Shown: piece after piece, positions 23,366 to 36,147 of the stretch
Layout of the letters: each line of letters begins with the position of its first letter
How positions within the stretch are numbered: the first letter of the stretch is position 1
Source of the DNA: Xylaria sp. FL1777
Taxonomy: Eukaryota; Ascomycota; Sordariomycetes; Xylariales; Xylariaceae
Length of the DNA: 64,000 nucleotides
Direction of reading: 5' to 3'
NCBI GenBank assembly: GCA_022578965.1
Contig: MU400636.1
Span: 1 to 64,000, forward strand
Made by a program: the position numbers and the translations under genes
The notes under the pieces: generated by a model
Database searches by the model: none
The model's input: only the letters and a program-made list of their open reading frames with translations
What the model was told of the DNA's origin: nothing

Positions 23366-23746
23366 TACTCCATGGGTCTAATTAATGATTGTAATAATAT
23401 GTCACAACAAAAAACGGTTTCCAGTCACAGTATATATATGTTACATTTCGTTCTTAACATAGCACAATTTTTCTTTCTATAGACCAATGGTACTTCCCAC
23501 TCGTAAGTTACGTTCTTTCAAAGCTACGTGTACCAGTTTGCGTCGAAAGCCCGTTAGATTATGCCATTGGCTAGCTTTGGATAATCCAATATTGCGAAAC
23601 AATGTCACTGGTGAGACCTGATGATATTCGCAGCTAACAACTTAGTATAGTATAAACCAAGACATAAATTGAAAAAGGACGTCTTGTCATATACAGGCTT
23701 CTATCTTTTCGGCATTTGTACTCGCTAACTTTAGTTTTATTTCCTA

Positions 23747-24582
23747 TCATACACTCAACGTGCCTTTCGTACTCGGCACCTCTCCTTCCTTGCCCGGGAT
23801 CCGCGCCGTCGCATTGCGAACGGCGACAGCGAGGGCCTTGAAGGCGCTCTCGGCGCGGTGGTGATCGTTCTCGCCCCGGAGGCAGTCGACGTGCAGCGTG
23901 ATCCGCGCAGCCTGCGCGAAGCTCTGGAAGCAGTGCGGTATCATCTCGGTGCTCAGGTCGCCGATCTTCTCGCGCTTGAGACCGAGGTCGGTCACGCAGA
24001 AGGGCCGGTTCGAGAGGTCGACGACGGCCCGCGATAGGGCCTCGTCTAAGGGTGCGTAGGCGAACCCGAAGCGCGCCAGCCCCGTGGCTGATCCCAGCGC
24101 TTTCGCGAATGCGTATCCTAGCGCTAGACAGACGTCTTCGGCTGTGTGATGGTCGTCGACTGCAGGGTTTGTTAGCATTGCATGCTTACTTGAGATAGTT
24201 CTTTAGACCCAAGGGTCTTGCATGCTCTTAGTTGCCAAGAAGACTGGAGTGTACAAAGCGAAGGAAGAATCAGAAACTTTAATGCGAGAGTTACAGTTGC
24301 GAACATACTATGTAGATCACCCTTGCACGCCAGCACCAAACTCCAGCCGGCGTGCTTCGCCAGGGCATGCAGCATATGGTCTAGGAAGCCGATGCCTGTC
24401 TCTATACTGATGGTCTGTGATTTACTGGCCTGACTGGCGTGACCCTCCTCCGTTGCAGCCTTGAGTCGCGCATCTGTATCAGGCGGGAATGAGCCTCCGT
24501 CTAGGTTCAACGACAGCTGGATCTTAGTCTCGTTGGTATCTCGAGCGAGAGCCGCCCAGCGAGGGTTCACCGTGGACCCCAT
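23747..24582 (-). CDS. HIS3: Imidazoleglycerol-phosphate dehydratase
   Basis: Histidine biosynthesis: converts imidazole-glycerol phosphate to imidazole-acetol phosphate, a manganese-dependent step. I model two exons on the minus strand, 24582-24309 and 24159-23747, with a 149 bp intron, giving 228 residues, the usual size for the single-domain fungal enzyme. Metal-ligand motifs are visible: [15 protein letters not shown] in exon 1, DDHHTAED at the start of exon 2, and [12 protein letters not shown] near the C-terminus. The intron splits the protein just before DDHHTAED, and the join gives [12 protein letters not shown], matching the family. The gene is divergent from the Loc1 gene, with 473 bp between start codons. 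I saw no obvious TGACTCA (Gcn4/CpcA) site in that interval. Confidence 0.95.
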
Positions 24583-25055
24583 TGTGTTTAAAATTCAAAA
24601 AGGGAGGGGGTAAGATAGAAGGTAATGCAAATTGAAGACGTCGCGCGTGCAATTCAGCTTATTGTAGATATCTGCCAATATCTTTTTAGGGTTCGCATTC
24701 CGAATATCGGTCCTGACAACCAGACTAGATTAGGTATAATTGACCAACCAGCAAATGTCCATTACTATAATTAACAATACCTACCCTACAGTACATTATT
24801 CACATAGCTACCTAGGTACACGTAACCCAAGGTAGTATCATACTACTGCACTTAGGGTGTCAATTTAAGCTGCTCTCGTAGGTATCGCCTGCATCCACTG
24901 AAAGGCAGCCCCGCCTGTCCGCCCAACCTCTTCGGCCATGTTATCGATAAGTGCTCTTGGTTCCAAAATATTTTCTAGAGCTTCCATCAATTTACTACCG
25001 CGACAACGACCACCTTTGGCACTCCAACGCCTGTGTATATCCATACACATACACC
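24583..25055. promoter_or_regulatory. Shared divergent promoter, HIS3 / LOC1
   Basis: 473 bp between the two divergent start codons. It is AT-rich with TACCTA/TAGGTA words around 24780-24880. No defined operator could be assigned. Confidence 0.5.
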
Positions 25056-25714
25056 ATGGCGCCGCAACGAACAAGAACGATTAAGAATAAACATGCCACG
25101 AACAAATCCGGAATCAGCGCGAGCAAGTCGTCCAAGTCCGGCTCCTCGGATGGCGTCTCCAAGTCGAAAAAGAAACCCACTGCCACTCCCTTGGGGAAGC
25201 AGGTGAAGGGGCGAACGATGGCCGATCTACTGAAAAAGAAAAAGAAGAAGATTTACACAGAGAAGGAGTTGGGAATTCCACAGTTAAACATGATCACACC
25301 CGTCGGCGTAACAAAGCCGAAGGGCAAGAAGAAGGGCAAAGTTTTTGTTGATGACAAGGTACGACAGACCTACAATTTCACGGAAGACTTGTAGAATTGG
25401 TGTGGAAGCTTACTATTGCGGAATAGGAGAGTATGAGCACGATCCTCGCTATCGTACAAGCCGAGAAAGATGGCCAAATCGAGTCTAAGATGATCAAGGC
25501 GCGACAAATGGAGGAGATCCGTGAGGCTCGCCGCGTCGAGGCTGAAAAGAAAGACGCGGAGAAGAAGGCTAGACTCGATGAAACGAAAGAATCGCTGCGC
25601 AAGAAGAGGAAACGGAATAAGACGTCTGGCGATGATGATAAAGACGCTATCTCGGATGCTGTGTCTGCGGGTACAAACGTGAAATCGAAGAAGAAAAGGG
25701 TGGCGTTTGCGTGA
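25056..25714 (+). CDS. LOC1: Loc1-like 60S ribosome assembly / RNA-binding protein
   Basis: Likely orthologue of yeast Loc1, a nucleolar protein required for 60S subunit assembly and mRNA localisation (known for yeast). I model two exons, 25056-25358 and 25427-25714, with a 68 bp intron, giving 196 residues. Nearly the whole chain is highly basic. The conserved block runs from [20 protein letters not shown] through [15 protein letters not shown] to FVDDK, then across the splice to [23 protein letters not shown] long charged helix follows ([19 protein letters not shown]), ending with basic nuclear-localisation-like clusters (RKKRKR, KSKKKR). Without splicing the frame ends early after FVDDK, so the intron is needed. 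Confidence 0.9.
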
Positions 25715-28204
25715 AACTTATTATTTTCGGGCATTATACGGAGTTTCTGGTGTTCATATTTGGATCTGCGTCTTGAGTGGATGGGAACGGGGGCAGGGCT
25801 GTTGCTTTACGATATCTTATGATACCCAACAAAGATCGTCGACTCATTTGTGACTCTCGCCCTCTACCTAAAATCTGAAAGTAGTTGTACAATTATGTTA
25901 TACTCACTTTATGTTGTTGTTGGTTGGTTGCATTATAGCAATGCGCGTGGCTTGTCATTTTCCTCATTTTGTGTATACAATTGTTTACACATATCTCATA
26001 GTCAAGTCCGGCCCGGTTTGCCGACTATGGCCTTTCCTAGTATAATTAGTCCCTGTACCTACCCTGGAGCGGATATTTAAGTATACATACTGAGTAGATT
26101 TGATTCATGCAGAAAAGGTTATCATTGATTAAACGTCATCTGTACACTAAATGTAGTGAAACCCACCTAATTAGCATCTATCCGGAAAATTTATGGGTGA
26201 TAGGTAAGCAGTTGGTAGAGCGTTAAGCACGCCGAAATAAAGTATTGTTGACATCTGCAGTTACCTAATCTACCCAATAAGGTGTTTCTTTTCGAAAAGC
26301 TGTTTAGTTTACCGTAGATACCTTACCTTAGGTATCCAACAAAACGACATGGAGGTTTTAAGATATCACATGCAAATCTCGTGTCTTCTGCTCATGTCTA
26401 CTTAGCTTACCTTAGGTATGCACGCATATCTAACTCGGTACCTAATCACTAGAACTCACCTAGGTAGCTACCTATCTTGCACCTTCTTACGGCACACTCT
26501 CGTAATCCTTAACGACTTGTATGCGTACCTACTAGGTAGGTGTACGCAGTATGTGCAGCAGGTTGGTATTGTATCAAGGGTACTTCTTGTTTTTAACTGT
26601 TGATCATGACGCACATGCCGGCCATGATTAACCACAGTTAGGATGGCTCAGACTTGGAGAGCAACGATGGTAAATGAGCTAATCCACATGCAAGTGTTAC
26701 TCATTACACTTATTGTCCAAGCTTCTGTACGAGCAGGCCAGTATCCTGGTGTTCCAGGGAAAATACCCCGGCGATGATAGTGGATACATCTAGTGTAAAT
26801 AGCGCGCGGCGAATTTCCACATATACCCAACCCACGATATCTCTCAGTCTCAGGTTGATGAGGCGAGTGGAATATCCGCGTACTACACTCACTACACTAC
26901 GCTACGAGTTCACGTGGCTGACGGAGATTTGGTTGTGTTATCGCGGCTTGTTCCCGTACGCAGTAAGTCATTTCTGCCTGGAAAAATACGAGCTCTCGAT
27001 GTCTCGTATAACGGCTGCATGCAATTATCCCCCACGCCAAGCCCTACTACGCTGTTAGTGTAGTGGACGTTCCTGCGTTCCTGCATGACATGTCTTGATA
27101 GCAGTGAGATACCTAGTGTAGGATACGCAATACGCAGTATGTAGTACGCAGCAGAGCAAACAACTGACAACTGCCGGTAACTCGTGGTGGATAGAAATGG
27201 TATAATTTCATACATATTATGATGCTACCCAGGGACGCTATCTACTGAAAAAAGGGGGCGAGGATCTGTACACTAGGGAGCGTTGGACCCTGTTTTAGCT
27301 AGAGGTAGTACTGTAGTGTACACTAAAGGTACACATGCATTAGGCTTGCGAAACAACACGCAATTAACACGCTATTCATTCTTGTACACGGACAGTAACA
27401 CGGAGAATTAAACAAGGTGGTCCTGGTCACGGTTGCACCAATCGATAGATTGGGCAAGGCCGTGTTGTCTGATTGGCCGTCTGCCTTCTGCCTCCTTGCA
27501 CCAGTCATCCCCAGATGTGTGGATTTGTAGATGTACCTAAGCAAGCGAGATGAGTTCAGAGATAGCGATCGCGGGCTGGCATGCCAATTGCAACCACGCC
27601 AGGCCTCTCTAGGGCCCGTTCTGCCCGTTTGAGCACTACACCACTCGCGTCCCGGAAGCCGCTAGTCGTGGTGATGGCCCGGTTCTGCCCACTGGACAGC
27701 CTGGGTTACGACCGTGTCCCACTGCTGGAAGGGGCCAGGGGGCGTTTGCTCATTTTAAATCGGTGCTATATTGCAGCGTAGCGTGGGCAGGTTATGGCTC
27801 TTAGTAGGTAGTTTGCCTTTGTAGCGTCGTGTCATGTTACCGTAGTGTACCTATTATTATAGACACAGCCCTTTGCCAAACCCGAGCCCTTTGCCCGCCT
27901 CTTTCTCCCTTCCTAGGTATCCCCGTCGACCTCCAGGTGTGGATGTCCGGTCCCAGACTCTCGCCGACGACAACGACAACGATGAGGAGCAGGTAGAGAC
28001 GACGCGCCAGCGAACACAGAGTCGAGACGAGCATACGCAGTCCAGAGAGAAGGGTGGTAATGATAATGGAAGTCCCCGCACGATCGACCACCTAGCGCAT
28101 TCGTTATACCAATTGCCAGCGAGTCAGCAGACGCCGCCCAGGTTTTTTGAGCATATCTATCGAGAGACACCTCGTATTCCCCTTTCACACCGCCACGCAG
28201 CGCG
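25715..28204. other. Intergenic region rich in TACCTAGGTA-type words
   Basis: 2.5 kb with only short, unrecognised open frames on either strand. Repeated TAGGTAC, CCTAGGTA and CTACCTA words are dense around 26270-26560. It contains the 3' flank of LOC1 and the promoter of the Ser/Thr-rich membrane protein gene. Confidence 0.55.
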
Positions 28205-29894
28205 ATGACCGATCAGGTTTCTGGGTCTTCACTCCCTCAGACCCGGGACCTCGGTCGGCAACACCAAGAACACCAGGATCACCAGGATCACGACGAACCA
28301 CCACCACCATCACGGCGACACACCCATCTTCACCATCGCAACGTCCAGTCTTCGCATCAGCACAACCACCAGCACCTCCACCACGTTCGTTCTCAGAGAA
28401 ATAGGAAAGTCGACGGGCGCGATACCTCGGATGATGATTTGCAGAACGCGTCCGACGTCGTCGTCATCGTCGAGACTATCTCCGTTCTTCAAGTAACTGA
28501 TTGGACCGGTGCGACCATAATTAGGACTCTGCCGCACGATTACCCGACTGTACCTGTGGTTACTGGGAGTCAAACAGAGCCGACTGTCGCTGGTACCACC
28601 GACCAACCCGCGCCCACAAATCTTCCAGGCCTCACTTCGAATAGCAGTGCTAACGACGACGGAAATGGTGTCGCAGACCCATCGTTGTCATCCTCTTCGT
28701 CAATCGTAGAAGAACCGACTGTAACACCTTCGGGATCTTCTATGCCTACCTCGTTTCCCACGTTATCTTATGCGCCTATTACATCCACTCCTTTATCTGC
28801 GGCCCCGGTCTTTCCTTCACTAAGTGGCCTATCCAATTCCAGTCCGTATAGCCCGTATCGTTCAACGCACTCAATCTAATACCTATGTAGCTCCTTTATC
28901 TTCAGGTTTTAGCAACTCGACTGCTTCTCTTCATTCATTTACTGCTGAAGGCGATGGTAACTTTACAGTTTTTGGCATCGCAGCCAGTACCCGCTCCGAA
29001 ACAGCACATCCTTCAGCGTCGCTATTTACAAAGTCAATACCCGGGACGACGTCGACGTCCACATCTTCTAGTGTAACCTACTCTACTAGCACTGCCAAGC
29101 CGAACGCTACCCCAGTCACCAGCAGCAATGGGATAGGCTCGCCTACCGGCGCAGCTAATGGTGGTGACTCTACCACTACCGCCGTTAATGATTCTAGTTC
29201 AGGTTCCGGCAATCTTTCAGTGGGAACCATTGCTGGGAGTGTGGTTGGAGCAATCTCTGGGCTTGCGATTATCCTGCTCCTTGCAGCGGCCATTCTTAGA
29301 TGGAAGAAGCGCCAATCTAGCATGAAGCTCATACAGGGGTCAGGAAACAACAGAGGGTACGGTGCTACGACGGCTGGAGGTGGAGGCCCTGCCGGTGATA
29401 GTGGCATGTCCCAACGGCGCCGGTCTATTCCATTCGCCATTCCCGCAGCGCTAGCTAATCTGTCAGGTCCCAGTCGCTTCTCGAGGAGCACTGTGTCATC
29501 TGACGGGGGAGAGAGAGGATTTGCGAAGATCTCGGGTCGAAAATTACCTCCTGTCCTGCAGTTCGGTGGTGATGGTTACACTGATCCGAGAACGACTATG
29601 ATGAGCGATCAATCGATTGACTATCGAGCCTCACAGAATTTCTTTGGAGAAGCACCCCTATCGAGGTTAGCTGTCGGTGCTCCGATGTTGCATGAGACCG
29701 GGATTCCCGTTTTCCATGCGAGCCCGGCCCGGACAGCGGTTGAGACACAGGGCCCGTTCTCCGACCCGTTCTCCGATGATAATGTTCTCGAGTCTCCGAC
29801 GCTACCTCCGGACCCGCCGAGACATTCTCATCTGCCTAATGACAGATCGACACGATCTCGCGGGTCCTTGTCCAGGTTTACGGAAGACATTTGA
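28205..29894 (+). CDS. Ser/Thr-rich single-pass membrane protein (Mid2-like architecture)
   Basis: Function unknown; the architecture resembles cell-wall sensor-like surface proteins. I model two exons, 28205-28841 and 28906-29894 (64 bp intron), giving 541 residues. A donor at 28860 would also keep frame, so this join is tentative. The N-terminal about 75 residues are rich in His, Gln and Arg and contain no normal signal peptide. They are followed by VVVIVETISVLQVTDWTG. Residues about 130-315 are Ser/Thr/Pro-rich, as in O-mannosylated ectodomains. A single transmembrane helix lies near 320-345 (GSVVGAISGLAIILLLAAAI), followed at once by RWKKRQ, so the roughly 195-residue C-terminal tail should be cytosolic. 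The tail contains Ser/Arg-rich and acidic patches. Confidence 0.72.
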
Positions 29895-32828
29895 AATGAG
29901 CATCCTCGTTTCGCGTTGCCTGCATGCTCGTACATAGTATGCTTTTCTGAGCTTCCATTTGGATAAACTCAGCCGCCAAAAAAGCAGAAATTTAGGGGCA
30001 AGCTTTGCACTCTAGATCTAGTTGTAAAGATCGATTTCTTGTATATACTAAGCTTCGAACGGGTAAAGCATCGAAGATCAGCCATTTGAGACGGCATGAT
30101 CTACAGACCTCGTAATTTTATTGAAGGAGGTAATGCTTTCATTATCTGCTGTCTGAACAATCAAGTCCTGCGTCGTTGTGCCTGCATGATCATTCTCACA
30201 CGTCTGTACCTAGTCGCCGACAGCGTCTTGCGCAAATGCAGGAATCATCACATCGTCGTATGGGCTTCCTTAACATAGTCTATAAACGTGCTTTCGTTGA
30301 GAAGATTGGGGTAGCTGCCACGAAATGGTAGGAATTGAACGGGTCGTTCCGCAACTTTAAAAGGGCGTTATTATACCGGCGTTCACGGTCGAAGATGCTG
30401 CCAGGGTAAGGTCCCAAGCAAAAGAGCAGTATGAGACGGTCGTGAAACCCGAAGTGGCGCTGGTCAGCTTCTCATACTTAAACCCCCCAGTCTAACCCCC
30501 AGATCTCCCGTCGCTTTGACCCTGCGTGACAAATCCGGTCTGCACGACATAGTGGCATTCACCAGACTAGATGGTTCACGTTGAAAGGTGATTGGCTTCT
30601 CAAACTGAGGCCGCTCGCAAGATTTCTTGTACATATAGATGGTTGGCACCTGAAGGCTGCCCTCCCTCCCCTAGTGTTTTCGACACCACGACAGCCGGCG
30701 CGTTACCTGAAACACGGAAGTCTGTTCATTGAGTTGGGCGCTTCATGCAGACATGGGAGCGCCTGACGGTTGCCATTGCGCGAATAGGATGCAGCTTATT
30801 TTTTATTGCGTAGACATATACAGAATGTGTGGCGAGACTACGATATACCGGTACCACTTGACAAAGCAGTAGGGAGGCTGGGAGGAAGTGCGGGTTTTGG
30901 TGCGGACGCGATAAACATTTGCTCCAGTGTATTATTAGTCAAGAGGATCGATCATATGATTTTTGGCCGATATCAATTTATATGAGGGCTGAGCGCAGAG
31001 AGCCAGCCAGGCTTTACGTAGAAGCGGTACAGTGACCTATACTACAGGACAATGCAATGCATGGGTCGGCAGTCCAGTAGTGCAGATCCTAAACGCCGCC
31101 AACGTGCGTGCAGTGCCCCTCGCTCGCTAACTATCAGATAAGTCAACGGTAAACCCCCAGCACTTACCGGTAATCATTATTCCTGACATGAGGATTTCTC
31201 GTGCAGCGGACTTGTAACGTAAGTAGGTAGGGTAGGTGCTGCATGCATGCATGCAGATGTCCCGTGTCACTACGGCTTCATACAGCCAGTACCGACCGGC
31301 AGCCCCCAATGATATAACGATGAGTCAGCGCGGTTAACCGGGGCAGGTACCGAGCATGACGATCAAGCGAGCACTCGTTCATCCCTCGAAGCAACGCACC
31401 AACACACAAGGAGGCCTCAACATCTCTAGTGTAGACTAGCTAGTTGACGACATCTTCCCCCGCCCTCCTACAACACCTCGTGTCGAGGAAAACAAAGCAA
31501 GGAAGAAAAGAGTGTTGGTTATGAGGGTATCGTCTAAATTCACTAGGTAATCTATGTATATTACCTACTTAGACTAGACTAGGTTAGGTGCTTCTAAATC
31601 TACATCAACACGTGTAAGGCGGGTAGGCACATATGAGGTTAGATGTGTGGGTCGAGTTTTGTGCCGTCTGCGCTCCAATAGGAATGCATGCCCCCTTGAG
31701 GTGGGTAGTTTTAGTGGAATATCTGTATACGCATACATGTATACCTAACTCAGTACTGCGTAGCTTGGATGACCACTTTCGCCTGCCGTATATTGGGCAC
31801 TTTTATGAGAGCAAGTCACACTGTAGATGCGCGTTTGATTCGCCCGGTCTGTGCCTGTGACCGTACCAGTGTCTGGATAAGGGGTTTCGAAGTCCCCATT
31901 TCCACCGCCGTCTTGAGAATTTGAGAATCGGAGAATATCCAAACCCGCAGTGTTTCCCATTCAGTGATTCCTTTCCCAGTACTCTTACTGCCCTCTCAAC
32001 CGATGCACCGTACTACCTACTCATAAGGATATTTATTACCATTGTATTGTTCGGCGGATGACTCGGAGTCCGGAGGTTGAATACAGCTTCACGACAAGGC
32101 CTACAGATGGTTGGCGGTCTGAACAGACCTACCTAGAATAGAAATAAATCAACATCATGGCTTCGTTTCTGTGGCCCGAATAGCGGTTCAGTGCTACGTG
32201 AACTCACATGGCTTTTTAATAGCTGCCATGTTGTTGGGTCGTTCAGGTTTCCCAACGAGCCCTAACCCGAGTACGAGCTCAAGGATATCTAAGCCTGCTC
32301 ACACCTGTAGAGTCTGTTGTCTCGTCTCGGCGTCTAACCCGCTCAGCCCCCTTCGCACGTGCTACCGAGCGAATAGGCATGGCAGCCAGTCCATGATGGA
32401 TTTCTAATCTGCACCGGAAACCTCTTCCTGTGGAAAGCAGGTACGTGGTATACACCAGCTTTTCCAAAAGTGCAGTGGGATGAATACCTGCACCAACGCA
32501 CGGCTGTACTTGTCGCTTTAGTGAGGGGGCTATAAACTATAGTGCTGTCTGCGCTGCTAAATGCAGTATGCCACTATAGCACGATTGGTCTGCTAATGCA
32601 CAAGCGGGATCTAAAGATATCAACATACGTCCAGCCTGGAGAAGTACTACCTTACCTACCCCCTACAGCACCTATTTTCTTCTAAGCGCAAAGAACTTGT
32701 AGCTTAAACCCGAATCCCGCCAACGTTGTGTCATGTTATGTGTGTCTGTCTCAATACATACCTGTTAATGGGCTGCCGTTCCTTTTTTTCCCCTTCTTTA
32801 ATTTTTCTCGATCCTCCAGAGTTATTCC

Positions 32829-32849
32829 ATGCCTAGTCTAGCTCCTTGA
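32829..32849 (+). promoter_or_regulatory. Upstream ORF 1 in leader of the Zn2Cys6 gene
   Basis: An ATG followed by five codons and TGA in the pyrimidine-rich presumed 5' leader. Whether it is transcribed depends on the start site, which I cannot see. Confidence 0.4.
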
Positions 32850-32890
32850 CTTCCCCAACTCGCACCAATCAATCAAAGAACCCCTCGCAT

Positions 32891-32959
32891 ATGTCGTTCT
32901 TTGCTTTGTCTGCTCCTTTTTCCTTTACACAACCACGACTACAGCAACGCCTGCCCTAA
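32891..32959 (+). promoter_or_regulatory. Upstream ORF 2 in leader of the Zn2Cys6 gene
   Basis: A 22-codon open frame beginning MSFFALSAPFSFTQ and ending 24 bp before the main ATG at 32984. Its position suggests translational control of the regulator; this is inference. Confidence 0.45.
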
Positions 32960-32983
32960 AGAGGCACGAGTGCTCACAGCATC

Positions 32984-35900
32984 ATGGACCATCTCAGGGT
33001 TGATCCTGGAGCCTTCCAGATTCCGGGTATGCACCCTCCGCCGCTAATAAACCAACCGCCCCCAATCTTTGGAGCCTATAGTCACGATGGCCTCCCCGTA
33101 CTTCCTCCGGAGCTCGCGGCCCAGATGGGGTTCGACCCCTCGGCTCTACTCGACGATGTGAACGAGGCAAAGAGGAGGAGAATTGCACGGGTGAGCCTCC
33201 GGCCCTTCCCAAGCGACCGTTAGTGATGGGTAGCGTTGAGCATTCCTGGTTACGCTGGGTGACTAACATGGTAATACACACCATAGGCATGCGATATGTG
33301 CCGGAAGAAAAAGATTAAGTGCGACGGAAAGCTGCCAGCTTGCACTCATTGTATCAATTATAAGACAGATTGCGTCTTCACGCAGGTCGAGAAGAAGCGA
33401 AGTCCCCCAAAAGGGTATGGTGCTACTACAACCTAACCAGGTCTCTACACTCTATGGCTTCATGCTAATATGAGCAATATAGTGCTAAGTACATAGAGGG
33501 CCTTGAGAATCGCCTTGGGCGTATGGAAAGTCTGCTCAGGTTGTCTGGTGCGCAATCCCTTTCCAGCAATGCGGAACCTCGTTTCACCCGGGACTGTCTC
33601 GAGACTATAGATGCCCAATTAAGCTGACGAACCTATCTAAGGCCTCCTCGGAGAAGACGACGAAGCGACAGATCTTGCGACCCTAGAAAAGCGCCTCGCT
33701 GAGAAACAACACCAGTTGAAACATGGCTCCATCGCCTCGCAAGCATCGCATTCGAACCCAACCTCGCCATCACAGGCCACATCTGGTCCTGATGGTTTCG
33801 AGTCGACCCCTCAGAGTGCGTTAACATCACCCGAGCCGATAAAGGAGCGAGAATTTGGGAGGGACCGTTCCCCATCATCAGATCCGAGAAACGAGGAGGA
33901 AGTGGAGGCGTTATCGGAAATGATGTGTTCGTTGGTAACAAACCAGGAGGGTGAGACGAGATATATAGGTGAGTTGGAAAGTGGCGTATTAACGAATGCC
34001 GCTGATTAGCTTGTGATAGGGTCCTCTTCCGGTTTCTCTATATTTTCGCCAAAGGGTATTCAGTGGGTGAATGAGAAGATAGGAGATACGTCTTTCCAGC
34101 GAATGATCTCAGAGGTCTCGCTCGACGACCATAAATGGACTCAGTGGAAGCAAGAAGTTTTCTCGGATCTCTTCCACCGTCCTGTCTTTCGGAAACTGCC
34201 GCCTAAGCCCGAAGCCTTATCTCTGTTGAAAGACTATTTCGAGAACTTTAACTGCATCTTCCCACTATTTCATCAACCCACTTTCATGCATCTAGTTGAA
34301 AGGCAATACTCGTCAAACCCATACGAAGGATCCGGCTGGTGGGCAAGTCTAAACTGCGTTTTCGCCATTGCGCATCGCCTCCGAGTTATGAGTAACCTTG
34401 TACCGCAAGAAGAGGACGAGAAATCCTGGGCTTATATAAAAAACGCGATGGGTGTCTTCAGCGAGCTAGCGATGCGCAACACAGATCTTCTAAGCGTACA
34501 GGCCTTACTTGGCATGGCTTTATTCATGCAGGGAACGCCCAATCCTCAACCGTCTTTCTTACTTGTCGCAGCTGCCATTAGGTCATCACATAGTATTGGA
34601 CTTCACAAGCGTGGCACCGGTTTCAACCTGAATCCTATTGAGATCGAGCAGAGAAAGCGGGTATTTTGGATTGCGTACATGCTGGATAAGGACTTATGTC
34701 TTCGGTCAGGTCGACCTCCTGCACAAGATGACGACGACATGAACGTGGACCTTCCAGACGCTGATCCGGCCGATCACATAGGCAATATTCCTCTGGCTAA
34801 CGGCAAAGGGAAGATGAATCTTTTCCGTGTTATGTGTGAATTATCAGTGATCGAGAGCAGAATTTACAAGAGGCTTTACTCGACGAAGGCGACAAAACTA
34901 TCAGACGGCGAGCTATTGCAGACGATTGGAGATCTCGACAAGGATCTCGAGACTTGGAAGGATAACATTGACATCGACTACCGTCCGGAGCACGAGATAA
35001 AGGCGTCACATACACCATTGATCTTGCACATTGCTATGCTCCATTTCTCCTACTATAACGCCCTTACCACCATTCACCGTATGTCCATACACCATGGTTT
35101 GTGGACAAGTCGGTTGGCAAATTATGCCATACAAGGCTTAAATGCTAGACCCTTGAACCCGAGGGTGTTCTCTTCAGCTGCGCTTTGCGCGTCTGCTGCA
35201 AGAGCTACGATTTCCCTGCTGAAATACATTCCGCAGGGTGACTTCTCATGTGTCTGGTACGTAGATCTCTCACTCTTGGATTTGTTACAGTGACTAATAA
35301 ATATAGGATGGCTTTATATTTTCCAGTTTCAGCATTGGTAACACTCTTCGGGAACATTCTGCAGAACCCGAACGACCCACGCGCACGGTCTGACACGCGG
35401 CTCATGAGCCTAGTGGTAACGTTCCTGTCGACTCTAGGTCAGGAGGCGGAAACTGGGGGTGTCTACCGCATGCTCGGCGTGTGTGCAGAATTCGAGCGCA
35501 TTGCAAAAGCAGTAATAGACAAGGCCGAAAAGGACGCGGCATCACGTAAAAAAAGGAAGCCAGCCGACTTGAACAGGCAGTCTAAAGACAATATCAGTTA
35601 CGGTCTAGCGTCTATTACGACTCCTCGACCATCCTCATCCACCTCGACGCCAACGTCGAATATGTATAGCAGCAACGGTAACGGTATTCCTGGCGTGGCA
35701 CAGCTCTCACCGAAATTCAACGGCGAGCAAAACCGGCAAAACAATGTGAGTGCTGCCACCACGCCGAACAGCACTTCCCATGTCAACGGAAGCGGTAACG
35801 GCAATGCCAACGGATACAGTCCAATGAACACGGCGGTGTCGTCGAATGGCTCGGCACCCCGCAGTGACGCGGGTGGCTGGCCGTCGGAACAGTTTGACCC

Positions 35901-36147
35901 AGTGGACATGGGGTCGTTTGCGGAACTAACAGGATTCGGGCAGCCGATGGCGTCGCCGTCGACGATGCTAGGTACCATGGGTATGGGCGGAGTCGGGCCA
36001 GGATTAGCGGCAGGAGGTAACGGTGCGGCCGGATACCAGCCGACGCTACCGCAAGATCTTTGGCAGTTGCCCATGACGCTTGACTGGGATTGGGCTGAGT
36101 TTACAGGTGGACCGTACCCCGGCTTCGAAAATGGAAGTACCACGTAA
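32984..36147 (+). CDS. Zn2Cys6 (fungal-specific) transcription factor
   Basis: DNA-binding transcriptional regulator in the nucleus; the target pathway is unknown. I model six exons: 32984-33190, 33287-33414, 33483-33547, 33642-33968, 34020-35256 and 35307-36147, giving 934 residues. The zinc cluster is complete: C71-x2-C74-x6-C81-x6-C88-x2-C91-x6-C98, with the basic patch RKKKIK. A linker and a short heptad-like helix ([18 protein letters not shown]) follow. The fungal-specific regulatory domain occupies about 300-650, recognisable from [28 protein letters not shown] and [23 protein letters not shown]. The C-terminal about 230 residues are Asn/Gly/Ser-rich and end with an acidic aromatic segment, a possible activation region. 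Two upstream ORFs precede the gene. No neighbour suggests a dedicated cluster. Confidence 0.9.

Larger units (their letters stand above)
29895..32983. other. Long upstream region of the Zn2Cys6 regulator gene
   Basis: 3.1 kb without a supportable gene. Near 32790-32980 the DNA becomes strongly pyrimidine-rich (CTTTTTTTCCCCTTCTTT), typical of fungal transcription start regions and leaders. A GCAT palindromic repeat occurs at about 31240-31255. Confidence 0.55.
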
